From: Pseudomonas sp. AL03
GTDB taxonomy: Bacteria; Pseudomonadota; Gammaproteobacteria; Pseudomonadales; Pseudomonadaceae
Length of the DNA stretch: 64,000 bases
NCBI RefSeq assembly: GCF_029960815.1
Contig: NZ_JASBRE010000009.1
Span: forward strand, 1 to 64,000
Direction of reading: 5' to 3'
In this document: piece by piece, positions 17,173 to 26,266 of the stretch
Numbering within the stretch: position 1 is the first letter of the stretch
Layout: the number at the start of each line of letters is the position of its first letter
Made by a program: the position numbers and the translations under genes
Notes under the pieces: generated by a model
The model's database searches: none
Told to the model about the DNA's origin: nothing
Seen by the model: only the letters and a program-made list of their open reading frames with translations

Positions 17173-17742
17173 TCAGCGTGTGATCAGCTCAATCACACAG
17201 CACGAGCCGTTAATGGAGACTTCCAAAAGCCCGGTATTACCGTCAAGTTGCAGGCAATCATGGCGGCCCAGTTGCGAGGCACTGTTACCGACCTGCACTT
17301 CAAGCTCGTCGGTGATACTGAACACGAGCACAGTGCCCGCCGAGCTGAAAAAACGCTGCTCGCCGTCCAGCCACTGCAACCGCGCGCGGTAACGCTGCGG
17401 CGCATAGATCAGGTTGAAATCGCGAATCGGCCCACCGAGTAATGTGCAGGTAACGTGGCTCTCGCCGCTGAAGGCGAACGGATCAAGCGATAACAGCGCC
17501 CGCGTCACCTGACCGTCGACCGACAAGGTCATGCCGTCGCCTTGCAACACCGTGATGATCCGCTCATAACCGGCGAACGTGGAAAACCCGCCCGATTCGC
17601 CGATATCGGCAATCGACAGACGCCAGCCGAAACCGTCAAGGCCAGTGCCTGCATCACGGGTGATCTCTTCAGTGCTGCCGCCGCCGTTTTTCCACGGCAT
17701 GCGCGGATAATCTTTTGCGCGTAGAACCTTTACTTGACTCAT
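17173..17742 (-). CDS. hutD: HutD family protein
   Basis: A 189-residue cupin-like HutD/Ves-family protein. Visible segments are LRAKDYPRMPWKNGGGSTEEI at the N-terminus, GWRLSIADIGESGGFSTF and PFAFSGE, all typical of the family. In SBW25, HutD has been proposed to act as a governor that limits hut induction; the molecular activity is not known. It follows hutC by ten bases on the same strand, so the two are co-transcribed. A repeat pair lies directly downstream. Confidence 0.93.
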   Translation of the reverse strand: MSQVKVLRAKDYPRMPWKNGGGSTEEITRDAGTGLDGFGWRLSIADIGESGGFSTFAGYERIITVLQGDGMTLSVDGQVTRALLSLDPFAFSGESHVTCTLLGGPIRDFNLIYAPQRYRARLQWLDGEQRFFSSAGTVLVFSITDELEVQVGNSASQLGRHDCLQLDGNTGLLEVSINGSCCVIELITR

Positions 17743-17752
17743 TTATGGCTCT

Positions 17753-18502
17753 CTATTTATGAAACCGTCCTTCCAGACGATGACGGGAACCGGGGTGGAT
17801 CAAACGGGCGGCGGTCACCGGCTGACGGCCGGACCAGGTGCGGCGACGAATCAGCAGGCACGGCTCGCCCTTTTCAATCTGCAGCAACTTGCATTCGCTG
17901 GCCTCGGCCAGGATCGCCTCGACCACATGCTCGCCTTCGGTCAGCGGCGCGACCTGGTTCAGATAGGCGTATGGCGTTTGCAGGGTGAAGTCCTGCTTGA
18001 GGTAGTCCGGCGCCACCAGTGCGTTGACGAAACGGTCTTCGATTTGCACCGGGATATCGTTTTCGAAATGCACAATCAGCGAGTGAAAGACTTTCTGGCC
18101 TTCACGCATGTCCAGCGCCAAGGCGCGCTCGGAACCGGCGGCCTCTTCCTCGAGGGTGATGACCTTGCAGGTATGACGATGGCCACGGGAGGCGATTTCG
18201 TCGGCGATGTTGTGCACTTCAAACAGCGCGGACTGACTTTTCGGCTCGGCGACAAAAGTCCCGACACCTTGCATGCGCACCAACAGACCGTCGGCGGTCA
18301 TCTCGCGCAGGGCGCGGTTGATGGTCATGCGGCTGAAACCCAGTTGGTTGACCAGCTCGCTTTCCGACGGAACGCGGTAGTGCGGCGGCCAGTTTCCACT
18401 GTCGATTTGCTGGGTGATCATCTGTTTGACGCGGGCGTACAAGGGCGCCGGACTGTCGCCCATGTGTGCGGCCAACGGAGAGACTGCAGGCGGAGTCGGC
18501 AC
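17753..18502 (-). CDS. hutC: Histidine utilization repressor HutC (GntR/HutC family)
   Basis: HutC is the urocanate-responsive repressor of the hut genes. The 249-residue protein has an N-terminal GntR winged helix (about residues 18-85: LYARVKQMI, RVPSESELVNQLGFSRMTI, ALREMTADGLLVRMQGVGTF). A C-terminal UTRA ligand domain follows (about 105-245, including FHSLIVHFENDIPVQIEDRF and CLLIRRRTWSG). It starts at a GTG with AAGGA six bases before it. It is followed by hutD and is divergent from hutF. A TGTA-N2-TACA operator lies in the shared intergenic region, so autoregulation is likely. Confidence 0.96.
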   Translation of the reverse strand: MPTPPAVSPLAAHMGDSPAPLYARVKQMITQQIDSGNWPPHYRVPSESELVNQLGFSRMTINRALREMTADGLLVRMQGVGTFVAEPKSQSALFEVHNIADEIASRGHRHTCKVITLEEEAAGSERALALDMREGQKVFHSLIVHFENDIPVQIEDRFVNALVAPDYLKQDFTLQTPYAYLNQVAPLTEGEHVVEAILAEASECKLLQIEKGEPCLLIRRRTWSGRQPVTAARLIHPGSRHRLEGRFHK

Positions 18503-18546
18503 GGTTAATCCTTGTTCGTTGAAGAGAAGTTGCTAGCTTGCCGGAG

Positions 18547-18583
18547 TTTACCGAGCAGGCAAACGTCTGTATATGTATATACA
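18547..18583 (+). promoter_or_regulatory. hutF promoter with overlapping HutC operator (shared with hutC)
   Basis: The perfect palindrome TGTATATACA (18574-18583) has the HutC core TGTA-N2-TACA. It overlaps a plausible sigma-70 -10 hexamer TATATG at 18570, which is preceded after 17 bases by TTTACC at 18547. The operator also lies upstream of the divergent hutC gene, so a single HutC dimer could repress both. Confidence 0.65.
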
Positions 18584-18609
18584 AATAACACACGATGGGG
18601 TGCTGAACC

Positions 18610-19974
18610 ATGTCCGCCTTCTTTGCCGAACGCGCGCTGCTGCCTAGTGGATGGGCCAACAATGTACGTCTTGAGGTCAGCGCCGGTGGCGTGTTGACCC
18701 ATATCCAGGCCGATTCCCACGCAGATGGCGCCGAACGGCTTAGCGGTCCGCTGCTGCCTGGGATGCCGAATTTACACTCCCACGCCTTCCAGCGGGCCAT
18801 GGCCGGGCTGGCGGAAGTGGCAGGTAATCCGAACGACAGTTTCTGGACCTGGCGCGATTTGATGTATCGCCTCGTCGGAAAAATCAGCCCGGAGCAGCTC
18901 GGCGTCATCGCTCGTCAGCTGTACATCGAAATGCTCAAGGCCGGTTACACCTCGGTCGCAGAATTTCACTACGTACACCACGACACCAACGGTCAGCCGT
19001 ACGCCGACCCAGCCGAACTGGCGCTGCGCATCTGCCAGGCCGCCAGTTCAGCCGGCATCGGCCTGACCCTGCTGCCGGTGCTCTACAGCCATTCCGGGCT
19101 CGGCGGTCAGGCCCCGAACGAAGGTCAGCGCCGCTTTATCAACAGTACCGAAAACTACCTCAAGCTTCAGTCGCGCTTGCAGCCAATCCTGGCGCAACAG
19201 CCGGCGCAGTCGCTGGGTTTGTGTTTCCACTCGTTGCGTGCGGTAACACCGCAGCAAATCAGCGAAGTGCTGGCCGCCAGCGACAAGCGGTGCCCGGTGC
19301 ACATTCACATCGCCGAGCAGCAGAAAGAAGTTGATGACTGCCTGGGCTGGAGCGGTCGCCGTCCGCTGCAATGGCTGTACGAAAACACCGAGGTCGATCA
19401 ACGCTGGTGCCTGGTTCACGCGACCCACGCCAACCCGGAAGAAGTCACGCTGATGGCCAAGAGTCGCGCCATCGCCGGTTTGTGCCTGACGACCGAAGCC
19501 AACCTCGGCGACGGTATCTTCCCGGCGGTGGATTTCCTCGCTCAGGGCGGGCGCATGGGCATCGGTTCCGACAGCCATGTGTCATTGAGCGTGGTGGAAG
19601 AATTGCGCTGGTTGGAATATGGCCAGCGCCTGCGCGACCAACGTCGTAATCGTTTGTATGGCGCGGATCAGCCGATGGTTGGCCGCACGCTGTACGACGC
19701 AGCGCTGGATGGCGGGGCTCAGGCGTTGGGTCAGCCGATTGGCGCGCTGGAAGTTGGCAAACGTGCGGATTGGCTGGTGCTGGATGGCAACGATCCGTAC
19801 CTGGCGACAGCCAGTGGCGACGGGATTCTGAATCGTTGGTTGTTTGCCGGTGGCGACCGCCAGGTGCGGGATGTGCTGGTCAACGGCCAGTGGGTTGTGC
19901 GTGATGGGCATCATGCCGGGGAAGAAGAAAGCAACCGCGCCTTCACCCAGGTCTTGCGCGATCTCCTGGGCTAA
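18610..19974 (+). CDS. hutF: Formimidoylglutamate deiminase HutF
   Basis: HutF converts N-formimidoyl-glutamate to N-formyl-glutamate and ammonia, the step that defines the five-enzyme route and supplies HutG. The 454-residue amidohydrolase shows the zinc-site motifs NLHSHAFQR, HIHIAEQQKEVDDCL, LVHATHAN and GIGSDSHVSLS in order. It is transcribed away from hutC and has its own promoter with a HutC operator. A REP hairpin follows nine bases after the stop. Confidence 0.97.
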   Translation: MSAFFAERALLPSGWANNVRLEVSAGGVLTHIQADSHADGAERLSGPLLPGMPNLHSHAFQRAMAGLAEVAGNPNDSFWTWRDLMYRLVGKISPEQLGVIARQLYIEMLKAGYTSVAEFHYVHHDTNGQPYADPAELALRICQAASSAGIGLTLLPVLYSHSGLGGQAPNEGQRRFINSTENYLKLQSRLQPILAQQPAQSLGLCFHSLRAVTPQQISEVLAASDKRCPVHIHIAEQQKEVDDCLGWSGRRPLQWLYENTEVDQRWCLVHATHANPEEVTLMAKSRAIAGLCLTTEANLGDGIFPAVDFLAQGGRMGIGSDSHVSLSVVEELRWLEYGQRLRDQRRNRLYGADQPMVGRTLYDAALDGGAQALGQPIGALEVGKRADWLVLDGNDPYLATASGDGILNRWLFAGGDRQVRDVLVNGQWVVRDGHHAGEEESNRAFTQVLRDLLG

Positions 19975-19982
19975 TCCCTCAT

Positions 19983-20013
19983 TGATCGTTCCCACTTCGC
20001 GCGGGAACGATCA
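19983..20013. repeat. REP hairpin after hutF
   Basis: A 31-base palindrome with arms TGATCGTTCCC and GGGAACGATCA and a shortened centre. It lies in the convergent gap between hutF and the lipocalin gene and may serve as a shared transcript end. Confidence 0.8.
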
Positions 20014-20025
20014 GTAGCGGAGTAA

Positions 20026-20595
20026 TCAGTTCGAAGTCTTGGCCATCTGCGTATCGGTCGCGCGCCAAATCAGTCGCGTGGTGTCGTAGCCCTGCTGACG
20101 TGCCTTGCTCAGCAATTCCTCACGCACAACGCCATTGACCGTCGGGGTCCGTGACAGCAGCCACAGATACTTGCGGCTCGGATCGCCAACAATGGCGGTC
20201 TTGTAGTCATCGCTGACGTACAACACCCAGTACTCGCCCTTCGCAACACCCGGTATCAGCCGCGAAAACCAGTTGTCGAACTCGACCCACAATTTGTCGG
20301 TCTTGCCCGGCACCTGTGGCCAAGCCGTGCCTTTGGCCTCTTCCCATTGCCAGTCCGCCGTCAGACAGCGGTTCAGTACCAACACGTCGCCGTCAGGCTT
20401 GAGCGTGTAATGGGCTTCGGATTGCGCGCAATTGCGCTGGAAATACATCGGCAGACGGGCCAACTCGTACCAGGTCCCTTGGTACTTCTTAAGATTGACG
20501 CTGTTGACAGTTTTCGGTGCCAACGAATCTACGCCGGAAGTGGCGCAGCCGGCCAAAACCAGGCCGGCTAAAAGGACTATCAGTAACCGTTTCAT
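20026..20595 (-). CDS. blc: Outer-membrane lipocalin Blc
   Basis: A 189-residue bacterial lipocalin. It has a lipoprotein signal peptide with lipobox LAGC (Cys18). The lipocalin first conserved region is GTWYELARLPMYFQRNC, and the structural motif YVLYVSDDYKTAIVGDPSRK precedes LWLLSRTPTV. Members bind fatty acids or lysophospholipids at the outer membrane. It lies 31 bases after a small lipoprotein gene on the same strand and is probably co-transcribed with it. Confidence 0.93.
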   Translation of the reverse strand: MKRLLIVLLAGLVLAGCATSGVDSLAPKTVNSVNLKKYQGTWYELARLPMYFQRNCAQSEAHYTLKPDGDVLVLNRCLTADWQWEEAKGTAWPQVPGKTDKLWVEFDNWFSRLIPGVAKGEYWVLYVSDDYKTAIVGDPSRKYLWLLSRTPTVNGVVREELLSKARQQGYDTTRLIWRATDTQMAKTSN

Positions 20596-20626
20596 TGTTT
20601 TTCTCCCGTGGGCGCTTAGCCCCGGA

Positions 20627-20881
20627 TTACTTCAGGCCTTGGCCGGAAAACATCAGCACTTGGTCACCGGCGTACTGCACGCTGATAAAACTGTTCTTGT
20701 CACCCCAGGTACAACTGGACATGCCGAGCGCGCCCGAGCAGTCGGTGGGTTTGCCCAGCAAGGTTTCTACCTCGGCCTTGGGCATGCCTGACGACAGCTT
20801 CGAGTAGTTTTCCTGATTGACCTTGCTGCACGCGGCCAACAACACGCAGAACGAAAGCAGGGCGATAGAACGCAGCGACAT
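20627..20881 (-). CDS. Small lipoprotein, DUF3862/BamE-like
   Basis: An 84-residue lipoprotein with signal peptide and lipobox LLAAC (Cys18). The body reads NYSKLSSGMPKAEVETLLGK and then CSGALGMSSCTWGD, which resembles the SmpA/OmlA (BamE)-like fold of DUF3862 proteins. It is probably anchored in the outer membrane. No function is established. It heads a two-gene unit with blc. Confidence 0.8.
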   Translation of the reverse strand: MSLRSIALLSFCVLLAACSKVNQENYSKLSSGMPKAEVETLLGKPTDCSGALGMSSCTWGDKNSFISVQYAGDQVLMFSGQGLK

Positions 20882-21161
20882 TGTGTAGCTCCTGGGGCGA
20901 AGGGGAATGGCATGACTGCCAAGCTGAAGCTTAGAAGAGAAAACCCCTGTCTGGTTCCGTGACTGGCCGGCTATTTGTGGGCCGCTCGTCTGTCTTTCGT
21001 GAAATATCAGGAACTTTCGTTGGCTGTTGAGTGTTTCGTCGGTTTTCGCAAAAGCCGCCTAATCTTTGCCGCCGCTCAGTCGACATATAAGCAGCGCAAG
21101 CCCACGACTGTGGCAAATTGACGCCCCTTTGTTGACCAGCCTCTTCGCGGTAGTTCATTTA
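20882..21161. other. Intergenic region between divergent lipoprotein and chemoreceptor genes
   Basis: About 280 bases with no credible gene. It must hold the promoters for both flanking genes. I could not identify a convincing sigma-70 or sigma-28 element; GCCGCCTAA at about 21053 only faintly resembles the flagellar -10. Confidence 0.5.
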
Positions 21162-23054
21162 ATGACCAGAAACATGAAGTTCAGCCACAAGATCTTGTTG
21201 GCTGCTGCCCTCGTGGTGGCCGTTGCGTTCGCTTGCTTCATCCTCTTCAACGACTACCGCCAACGGCAAACCTTGCGCAGCAGTACCGAATCCTCGATGC
21301 AGGAGCTCGGCAGCCTGACCACCAGCAACATCCAGACCTGGCTGGAAAGCCGCATTCAGTTGCTGCAATCGCTGTCCCAGCAGATCTCGGTGGACGGCAG
21401 CGCTCAGGCCAACCTCAAGCGCGCCATCGACCTGCCGGCCTACACCAGTAATTTTCAGCTGAGCTACTTTGGTGGCTCCGACGGCGTGATGTTTTCGGTC
21501 CCGGCGGGCAATCGTGCGGCGGATTACGATCCCCGCGCCCGTGGCTGGTACAAGGCGGCCAACGGTGCGCAACAGACCATCGTCACCGAGCCTTACATTG
21601 CCGCGTCGTCGGGCAAACTGGTGATCACCGTCGCCACGCCGGTGAAACATCAGAATCAAATGATCGGCGTCGCCGGCGCAGACATTGACCTGTCCAGCGT
21701 CAGCGCAATCATCAACTCGCTGAACTTCGGCGGCCACGGCCATGCCTTTATCGTCAGTGCCGGCGGCAAAATCCTGATCCACCCGGACAGCAAACTGGTA
21801 CTCAAGAGCCTGACCGACGCCTACCCGAACGGCGCCCCGAACGTCAGCCCGGGCTTGAAGGAAGTCGAACTCGACGGCAAGACCCAATTCATCTCCTTTA
21901 CACACGTCAACGGTGTGCCCTCGGCAGGCTGGTACGTGGCGCTGGTGCTGGATCAGGACACCGCGTTCTCGATGCTCAGCGAATTCCGTACTTCGGCGAT
22001 TATCGCCATGGTCATTGCCGTGGTGATCATCATCGCGCTGTTGGGCATGCTGATCAGCTTCTTGATGCAACCGTTGCTGACCATGGGCCGCGCCATGCAT
22101 GACATCGCCGAAGGTGAAGGCGACCTGACCAAACGACTGACCATCCACGGCCAGGACGAATTCGGCGCGCTGGGCACCTCGTTCAACCGTTTCGTGGAGC
22201 GTATTCACACCTCGATCCGCGAGGTGTCCTCGGCCACTGGCCTGGTCAATGAAGTCGCGCTGCGTGTAGTTGCCGCGTCGAACTCGTCGATGTTCAACTC
22301 CGACCAGCAAGCCTCGCGTACCAGCAGCGTGGCCGCAGCCATCAACGAGCTCGGCGCCGCCGCCCAGGAAATCGCCCAGAACGCCGCCCTCGCCTCTCAG
22401 CATTCGAGCGATGCTCGCGCATTGGCCGAAGACGGTCAGCAAGTCGTCGATAAAACCATCGCGGCGATGCAGCAGCTCTCGGCGAAGATCAGCGATTCGT
22501 GCGGCAACATCGAAACGCTCAACAGCAACACCGTGAACATCGGGCAGATTCTGGAAGTGATCACCAGCATCTCCCAGCAGACCAATTTGCTGGCCCTCAA
22601 CGCAGCCATCGAAGCGGCTCGTGCCGGTGAAGCCGGTCGTGGTTTTGCCGTAGTGGCCGACGAAGTGCGCAACCTCGCGCACCGCACCCAGGATTCGGCG
22701 CAGCAGGTGCAGAAGATGATCGAGGAACTGCAAGTCGGCGCCCGGGAAGCCGTGAGCACCATGACCGACAGCCAGCGCCAGAGCGAAAGCAGCGTCGGCA
22801 TCGCCAACCAGGCGGGCGAACGTCTGGGCAGCGTGACTCAGCGGATCGGTGAGATCGACGGGATGAACCAGTCGGTGGCCACAGCAACGGAAGAGCAGAC
22901 GGCGGTGGTGGAGTCGATCAACGTCGACATCACCAAGATCAACACGCTGAATCAGGAAGGTGTGGAGAACTTGCAGTCGACCTTGCGCGCATGTGCCGAT
23001 CTTGAGCGGCAGGCGGCGCGGCTGAAGCAGTTGGTGGGTAGCTTCAGGATCTAA
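21162..23054 (+). CDS. Methyl-accepting chemotaxis protein, PctA/B/C-like with dCache domain
   Basis: A 630-residue transmembrane chemoreceptor. The first membrane helix is near residues 10-31, a periplasmic dCache domain follows (about 35-275), then a second helix (about 285-305), a HAMP domain ([19 protein letters not shown]) and the signalling hairpin tip ([20 protein letters not shown]). Its C-terminus matches PctA of P. aeruginosa closely. The frame opens at 21066, but [13 protein letters not shown] at 21162 aligns with the PctA start. Of the amino-acid-binding motif, Tyr122, Arg127, Trp129, Tyr145 and the Asp of GADIDL are kept. The aspartate two residues after Tyr145 is Ala147, so ligand range may differ from the classical amino-acid receptors. 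Confidence 0.94.
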   Translation: MTRNMKFSHKILLAAALVVAVAFACFILFNDYRQRQTLRSSTESSMQELGSLTTSNIQTWLESRIQLLQSLSQQISVDGSAQANLKRAIDLPAYTSNFQLSYFGGSDGVMFSVPAGNRAADYDPRARGWYKAANGAQQTIVTEPYIAASSGKLVITVATPVKHQNQMIGVAGADIDLSSVSAIINSLNFGGHGHAFIVSAGGKILIHPDSKLVLKSLTDAYPNGAPNVSPGLKEVELDGKTQFISFTHVNGVPSAGWYVALVLDQDTAFSMLSEFRTSAIIAMVIAVVIIIALLGMLISFLMQPLLTMGRAMHDIAEGEGDLTKRLTIHGQDEFGALGTSFNRFVERIHTSIREVSSATGLVNEVALRVVAASNSSMFNSDQQASRTSSVAAAINELGAAAQEIAQNAALASQHSSDARALAEDGQQVVDKTIAAMQQLSAKISDSCGNIETLNSNTVNIGQILEVITSISQQTNLLALNAAIEAARAGEAGRGFAVVADEVRNLAHRTQDSAQQVQKMIEELQVGAREAVSTMTDSQRQSESSVGIANQAGERLGSVTQRIGEIDGMNQSVATATEEQTAVVESINVDITKINTLNQEGVENLQSTLRACADLERQAARLKQLVGSFRI

Positions 23055-23066
23055 CGCGTTATTGAG

Positions 23067-23099
23067 GGCCTCATCGCGAGCTTGCTCGTGATGACGGCC
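23067..23099. repeat. Palindromic repeat after the chemoreceptor gene
   Basis: A hairpin with arms TCATCGCGAGC and GCTCGTGATGA, flanked by GGCC on both sides. It lies in the convergent gap between the chemoreceptor and the DUF924 gene and resembles the common Pseudomonas repeat containing CGCGAGCTTGCTCG. It could end transcription from both sides. Confidence 0.65.
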
Positions 23100-23116
23100 T
23101 AAGCCGCAACGAAGAG

Positions 23117-23719
23117 TTAGAACCGAGACCCAGGCCCGCTCAGAAACTCAATTTCCTCAGCCGTAGATTCCCTTCCCAACACCGCATTCCTATGCGGAAA
23201 CCGCCCAAACCGCGCAATCACCTTTTGATGCCGCTCGGCATAATCCAGGTTATCGGCAAACACCGCTCGGTCAGCTACTGGCTGCTCGGCAACCAGCGCG
23301 ATAAACCGCGAGACGGCTTCATTCTGCACCGCCAGATTCTCGCAATGCTCAAACACCAGATAGATAAATACCCGCTGTAGGGGTCGCAACTGCCGATCGA
23401 AATCCGCAGCGATGCCTTGCGCCACCAGCGCCTGAGCCCTGAGATCGCCTGCAAAAGATTTTGGAGTGTCGCGAAAGATCATTCGCGGGAGTTGATCGAG
23501 CAGTAGCACCAGAGCCAGCCAACCTTCGGGGCGTTGCGCCCAGTCGGTCAATTCGCCGGCCAGTGCCTGCTCGACCCAGTCCCCGAAACGCGTCTGCGCT
23601 TCGAGGTCCTGGCTGTCGCGCTTGCCGAACCATAACTTGCCCTTGTCAGCCGCTACTTCGTTGGGTGATTCGGAGTTTCCAAACCACCATTCGAGCAACG
23701 GCTGCCAGGGCGCGGTCAT
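23117..23719 (-). CDS. DUF924 family protein
   Basis: A 200-residue protein of the DUF924 (TPR-like helical) family. The typical start is PWQPLLEWWFGNSESPNEVA, followed by KLWFGKRDSQDLEAQTRFG, the core LALVLLLDQLPRMIFRDTPK and FIYLVFEHCENLAVQ, and a C-terminal GRFPHRNAVLGRES. It is cytoplasmic and has no established function. It lies two bases after the fbp stop on the same strand and is probably co-transcribed with it. Confidence 0.88.
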   Translation of the reverse strand: MTAPWQPLLEWWFGNSESPNEVAADKGKLWFGKRDSQDLEAQTRFGDWVEQALAGELTDWAQRPEGWLALVLLLDQLPRMIFRDTPKSFAGDLRAQALVAQGIAADFDRQLRPLQRVFIYLVFEHCENLAVQNEAVSRFIALVAEQPVADRAVFADNLDYAERHQKVIARFGRFPHRNAVLGRESTAEEIEFLSGPGSRF

Positions 23720-23721
23720 GT

Positions 23722-24732
23722 TTATTCCTTGTGGTAAGCCGTGACGCGTGCGACTTCTTCTTTCGAGCCGAGGAACACCGCTACGCGCTGGTGCAGGCCT
23801 TCAGGCTGAATGTCGAGAATGCGCTGGTGACCATCGGTGGACGCGCCGCCCGCTTGCTCAACCAGGAACGACATCGGGTTGGCTTCATACATCAAACGCA
23901 GCTTGCCCGGTTTCGACGGTTCGCGGCTGTCGCGTGGGTACATGAACAGACCGCCACGGGTCAGGATGCGGTGCACGTCGGCAACCATCGCGGCAACCCA
24001 GCGCATGTTGTAGTTCTTTTTCAGCGGGCCTTCGTCGCCCGCCAGCAATTCGCCGACGTAGCGTTGTACCGGCGCTTCCCAGTGACGCTGGTTGGACGCG
24101 TTGATCGCGAATTCCTGAGTGGACTCCGGGATCGTGATGTCTTCGTGAGTCAACACGAAGCTGCCCATTTCACGGTCCAGGGTAAAGCCTTTCACGCCAT
24201 CGCCCAGGGTCAGCACCAGCATGGTCTGCGGGCCGTAGATGGCATAACCGGCGGCTACCTGCTCGGTGCCTGGCTGCAGGAAGGCCTTTTCGTTCAGGGC
24301 TTCGTTCTGGCTCAGGTATTCGTTCGGGCAACGCAGCACCGAGAAGATAGTACCGACCGGTGCGTTGATATCAATGTTCGACGAGCCGTCCAGTGGGTCG
24401 AATACCAGCAAGTACGCGCCTTTCGGGTATTTGCCCGGGATCTGGTAGGCATTGTCCATTTCTTCGGACGCCATGCCCGCCAGGTGACCGCCCCATTCGT
24501 TGGCTTCGAGCAGGATCTCGTTGGAGATCACGTCGAGTTTCTTCTGCACTTCGCCTTGGACGTTTTCGGTGCCCATGCTGCCCAGAACACCACCGAGGGC
24601 GCCTTTGGACACGGCGTGGCTGATTTCCTTGCAGGCGCGCGCCACCACTTCGATCAGGAAACGCAGATCGGCAGGCGTGTTGTTGCTACGGGTCTGCTCA
24701 ATCAAATAGCGACTCAGGGTAACGCGGGACAT
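23722..24732 (-). CDS. fbp: Class 1 fructose-1,6-bisphosphatase
   Basis: This gluconeogenic enzyme hydrolyses fructose-1,6-bisphosphate to fructose-6-phosphate. The 336-residue protein has the metal-binding class 1 motif [20 protein letters not shown], together with [15 protein letters not shown] and the C-terminal segment [20 protein letters not shown] that binds the sugar phosphate. Gluconeogenesis is the dominant hexose route for a Pseudomonas growing on organic and amino acids. It starts at 24732 and is followed after two bases by a DUF924 gene. Confidence 0.97.
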   Translation of the reverse strand: MSRVTLSRYLIEQTRSNNTPADLRFLIEVVARACKEISHAVSKGALGGVLGSMGTENVQGEVQKKLDVISNEILLEANEWGGHLAGMASEEMDNAYQIPGKYPKGAYLLVFDPLDGSSNIDINAPVGTIFSVLRCPNEYLSQNEALNEKAFLQPGTEQVAAGYAIYGPQTMLVLTLGDGVKGFTLDREMGSFVLTHEDITIPESTQEFAINASNQRHWEAPVQRYVGELLAGDEGPLKKNYNMRWVAAMVADVHRILTRGGLFMYPRDSREPSKPGKLRLMYEANPMSFLVEQAGGASTDGHQRILDIQPEGLHQRVAVFLGSKEEVARVTAYHKE

Positions 24733-24859
24733 GGAAGGCTCCGGTGGAATGGGGGGGCTAAAAACCCGCGCAGTTTAACGCGAGTCGGGGCGCATTTCCT
24801 CCTATCAGACGTGTTACACCCAATAGAGTTCATGCACCCGGTTGAGCGTAGTTCGAAAC

Positions 24860-24880
24860 CGCCCGGATGTGCACCGGGCG
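24860..24880 (-). terminator. Hairpin downstream of the DUF3999 gene
   Basis: The arms CGCCCGG and CCGGGCG enclose a seven-base loop, 13 bases after the DUF3999 stop on the minus strand. The following sequence is only moderately T-rich, so this is a weak terminator candidate. Confidence 0.4.
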
Positions 24881-24892
24881 TTGCTGCCAGTT

Positions 24893-26266
24893 TCAAGGCT
24901 TGACCGGCGGCTTGCGCAACAGACTGAATGCCATCCCGGCCAGAAACAAAACGCTGAGCAGCAACACCGCCCACAACCCGAACTTCTTCCAATGGGTGTC
25001 AGTCGCAGCAGCCGTTGTCACTGTCGACGCCGGCGTGACCACCGCCCCGCCCTCCACCGTAGCCTTGCCCAACGTCGCCAACTTTGCAGCGCTGTAATCC
25101 GGAATCAACGTCGACAGCGGCAGGCTCGCCGCCTTCACCGTGGCACTTCCGAGTGCGAGCGTATAAGGCCCCGCCCCGCGCGCCAGAAACACCAATTGAG
25201 TGGAGCGCACGGCGAACCGCACAGTCGGAGCCTCGGCCCCCAGACCGCCACCGCGCTCGTCCACCGTCAGCTTCAACTGCTGCACGGTTTGCCCTGACAG
25301 CTGCAATTCGTTCTGCACCACGTCCTGGCCATTCTGGGTCAGGCGATAGAGCAAACCGCTGCTCAGCGGCTGCCACGGCAGGCTGCTTTCCCGACGACCG
25401 GACAAGGTCACTGGCGCCAAACTGTTGGGCTGACTCAACTCGACCTGCAAGCGCTCGACATTCAGCCCCATGGGTAATTGCCAGGTGTATTCACCCGCCT
25501 TCACGCTGCTGCCGGCCAGCGGTTGTGACCAGACCAGCGGTAGCGGCAGGCTGCGGGTCTTGGCGCTTTGCAGTTGCGCCGAGGTCAACGTCGGGGCCGA
25601 TTGCGGCGTGTTCCACAGCAAGCGCAGATAACGGGCCGATTGACCCGGCAGAGCGACGTCATGCTGCTCGACCCGTTCATCGGCAAACGTCAGGCGTGCC
25701 ACCTGACCTTCGCCCCACGACTGCCAATGTTGCAAGTCGTCGCTGGCTTCGATGGAGAAACGCTGGAAGCCGTCGCGTTCGCTGGTCCAGTCGAGGATCA
25801 ACTGCTGCAACGGTGCTTTAATGCTGCTGGCGTCGAGCAACCAGCCGCGCAGCATTTCTTCGCCCGCCTCCAACTGACTGGACGGCTGCACTTCGACCAG
25901 CGTGCCGTTGGCATTCGATTGCACCCGCACGCTCGGTGCGTGCTCGGTGGAATCCGCCGAGTTGTACAGCGGGAACCATTTCACGTCGGTCAGGGTGCGG
26001 TTTTCGCTGGTTTGCGCTGGCGCGCGGGCCAAGGAATAAGCCTGAGCCTCACCGGCGGCATTGAACACGCGCACATCGCTGAGATCGGTTTGCCGCGCAT
26101 TCAATTGCACACTCAAGGGCAATTCGAGGCGATACCACGGGCCTTCGCCGCTCACGGACAACGGCACTTGGGTGGCGAAGTCCGCCGGTTTTTCCTGAGC
26201 ACTGGCCGACAGCGCCACACCCAGCGCAACAGCGCCCAACCAACCCAAGTTCAGCTTCTGACTCAA
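24893..26266 (-). CDS. DUF3999 domain-containing membrane-anchored protein
   Basis: A 457-residue protein with an N-terminal signal peptide (LGWLGAVALGVALSASAQE), a long periplasmic beta-rich region and one C-terminal membrane helix (KFGLWAVLLLSVLFLAGMAF) followed by a short basic tail. The pattern fits DUF3999 proteins. Translation begins at a TTG with AAGGAG seven bases before it. That TTG overlaps the TGA of the DUF2339 gene by two bases. DUF3999 and DUF2339 genes commonly pair, so the proteins probably form an envelope complex; the role is unknown. Confidence 0.87.
   Translation of the reverse strand: MSQKLNLGWLGAVALGVALSASAQEKPADFATQVPLSVSGEGPWYRLELPLSVQLNARQTDLSDVRVFNAAGEAQAYSLARAPAQTSENRTLTDVKWFPLYNSADSTEHAPSVRVQSNANGTLVEVQPSSQLEAGEEMLRGWLLDASSIKAPLQQLILDWTSERDGFQRFSIEASDDLQHWQSWGEGQVARLTFADERVEQHDVALPGQSARYLRLLWNTPQSAPTLTSAQLQSAKTRSLPLPLVWSQPLAGSSVKAGEYTWQLPMGLNVERLQVELSQPNSLAPVTLSGRRESSLPWQPLSSGLLYRLTQNGQDVVQNELQLSGQTVQQLKLTVDERGGGLGAEAPTVRFAVRSTQLVFLARGAGPYTLALGSATVKAASLPLSTLIPDYSAAKLATLGKATVEGGAVVTPASTVTTAAATDTHWKKFGLWAVLLLSVLFLAGMAFSLLRKPPVKP

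Noticed and set aside
20882..21161. Sigma-28 flagellar promoter for the chemoreceptor
   Set aside because: GCCGCCTAA near 21053 only partly matches GCCGATAA, and no -35 element sits at the right distance.
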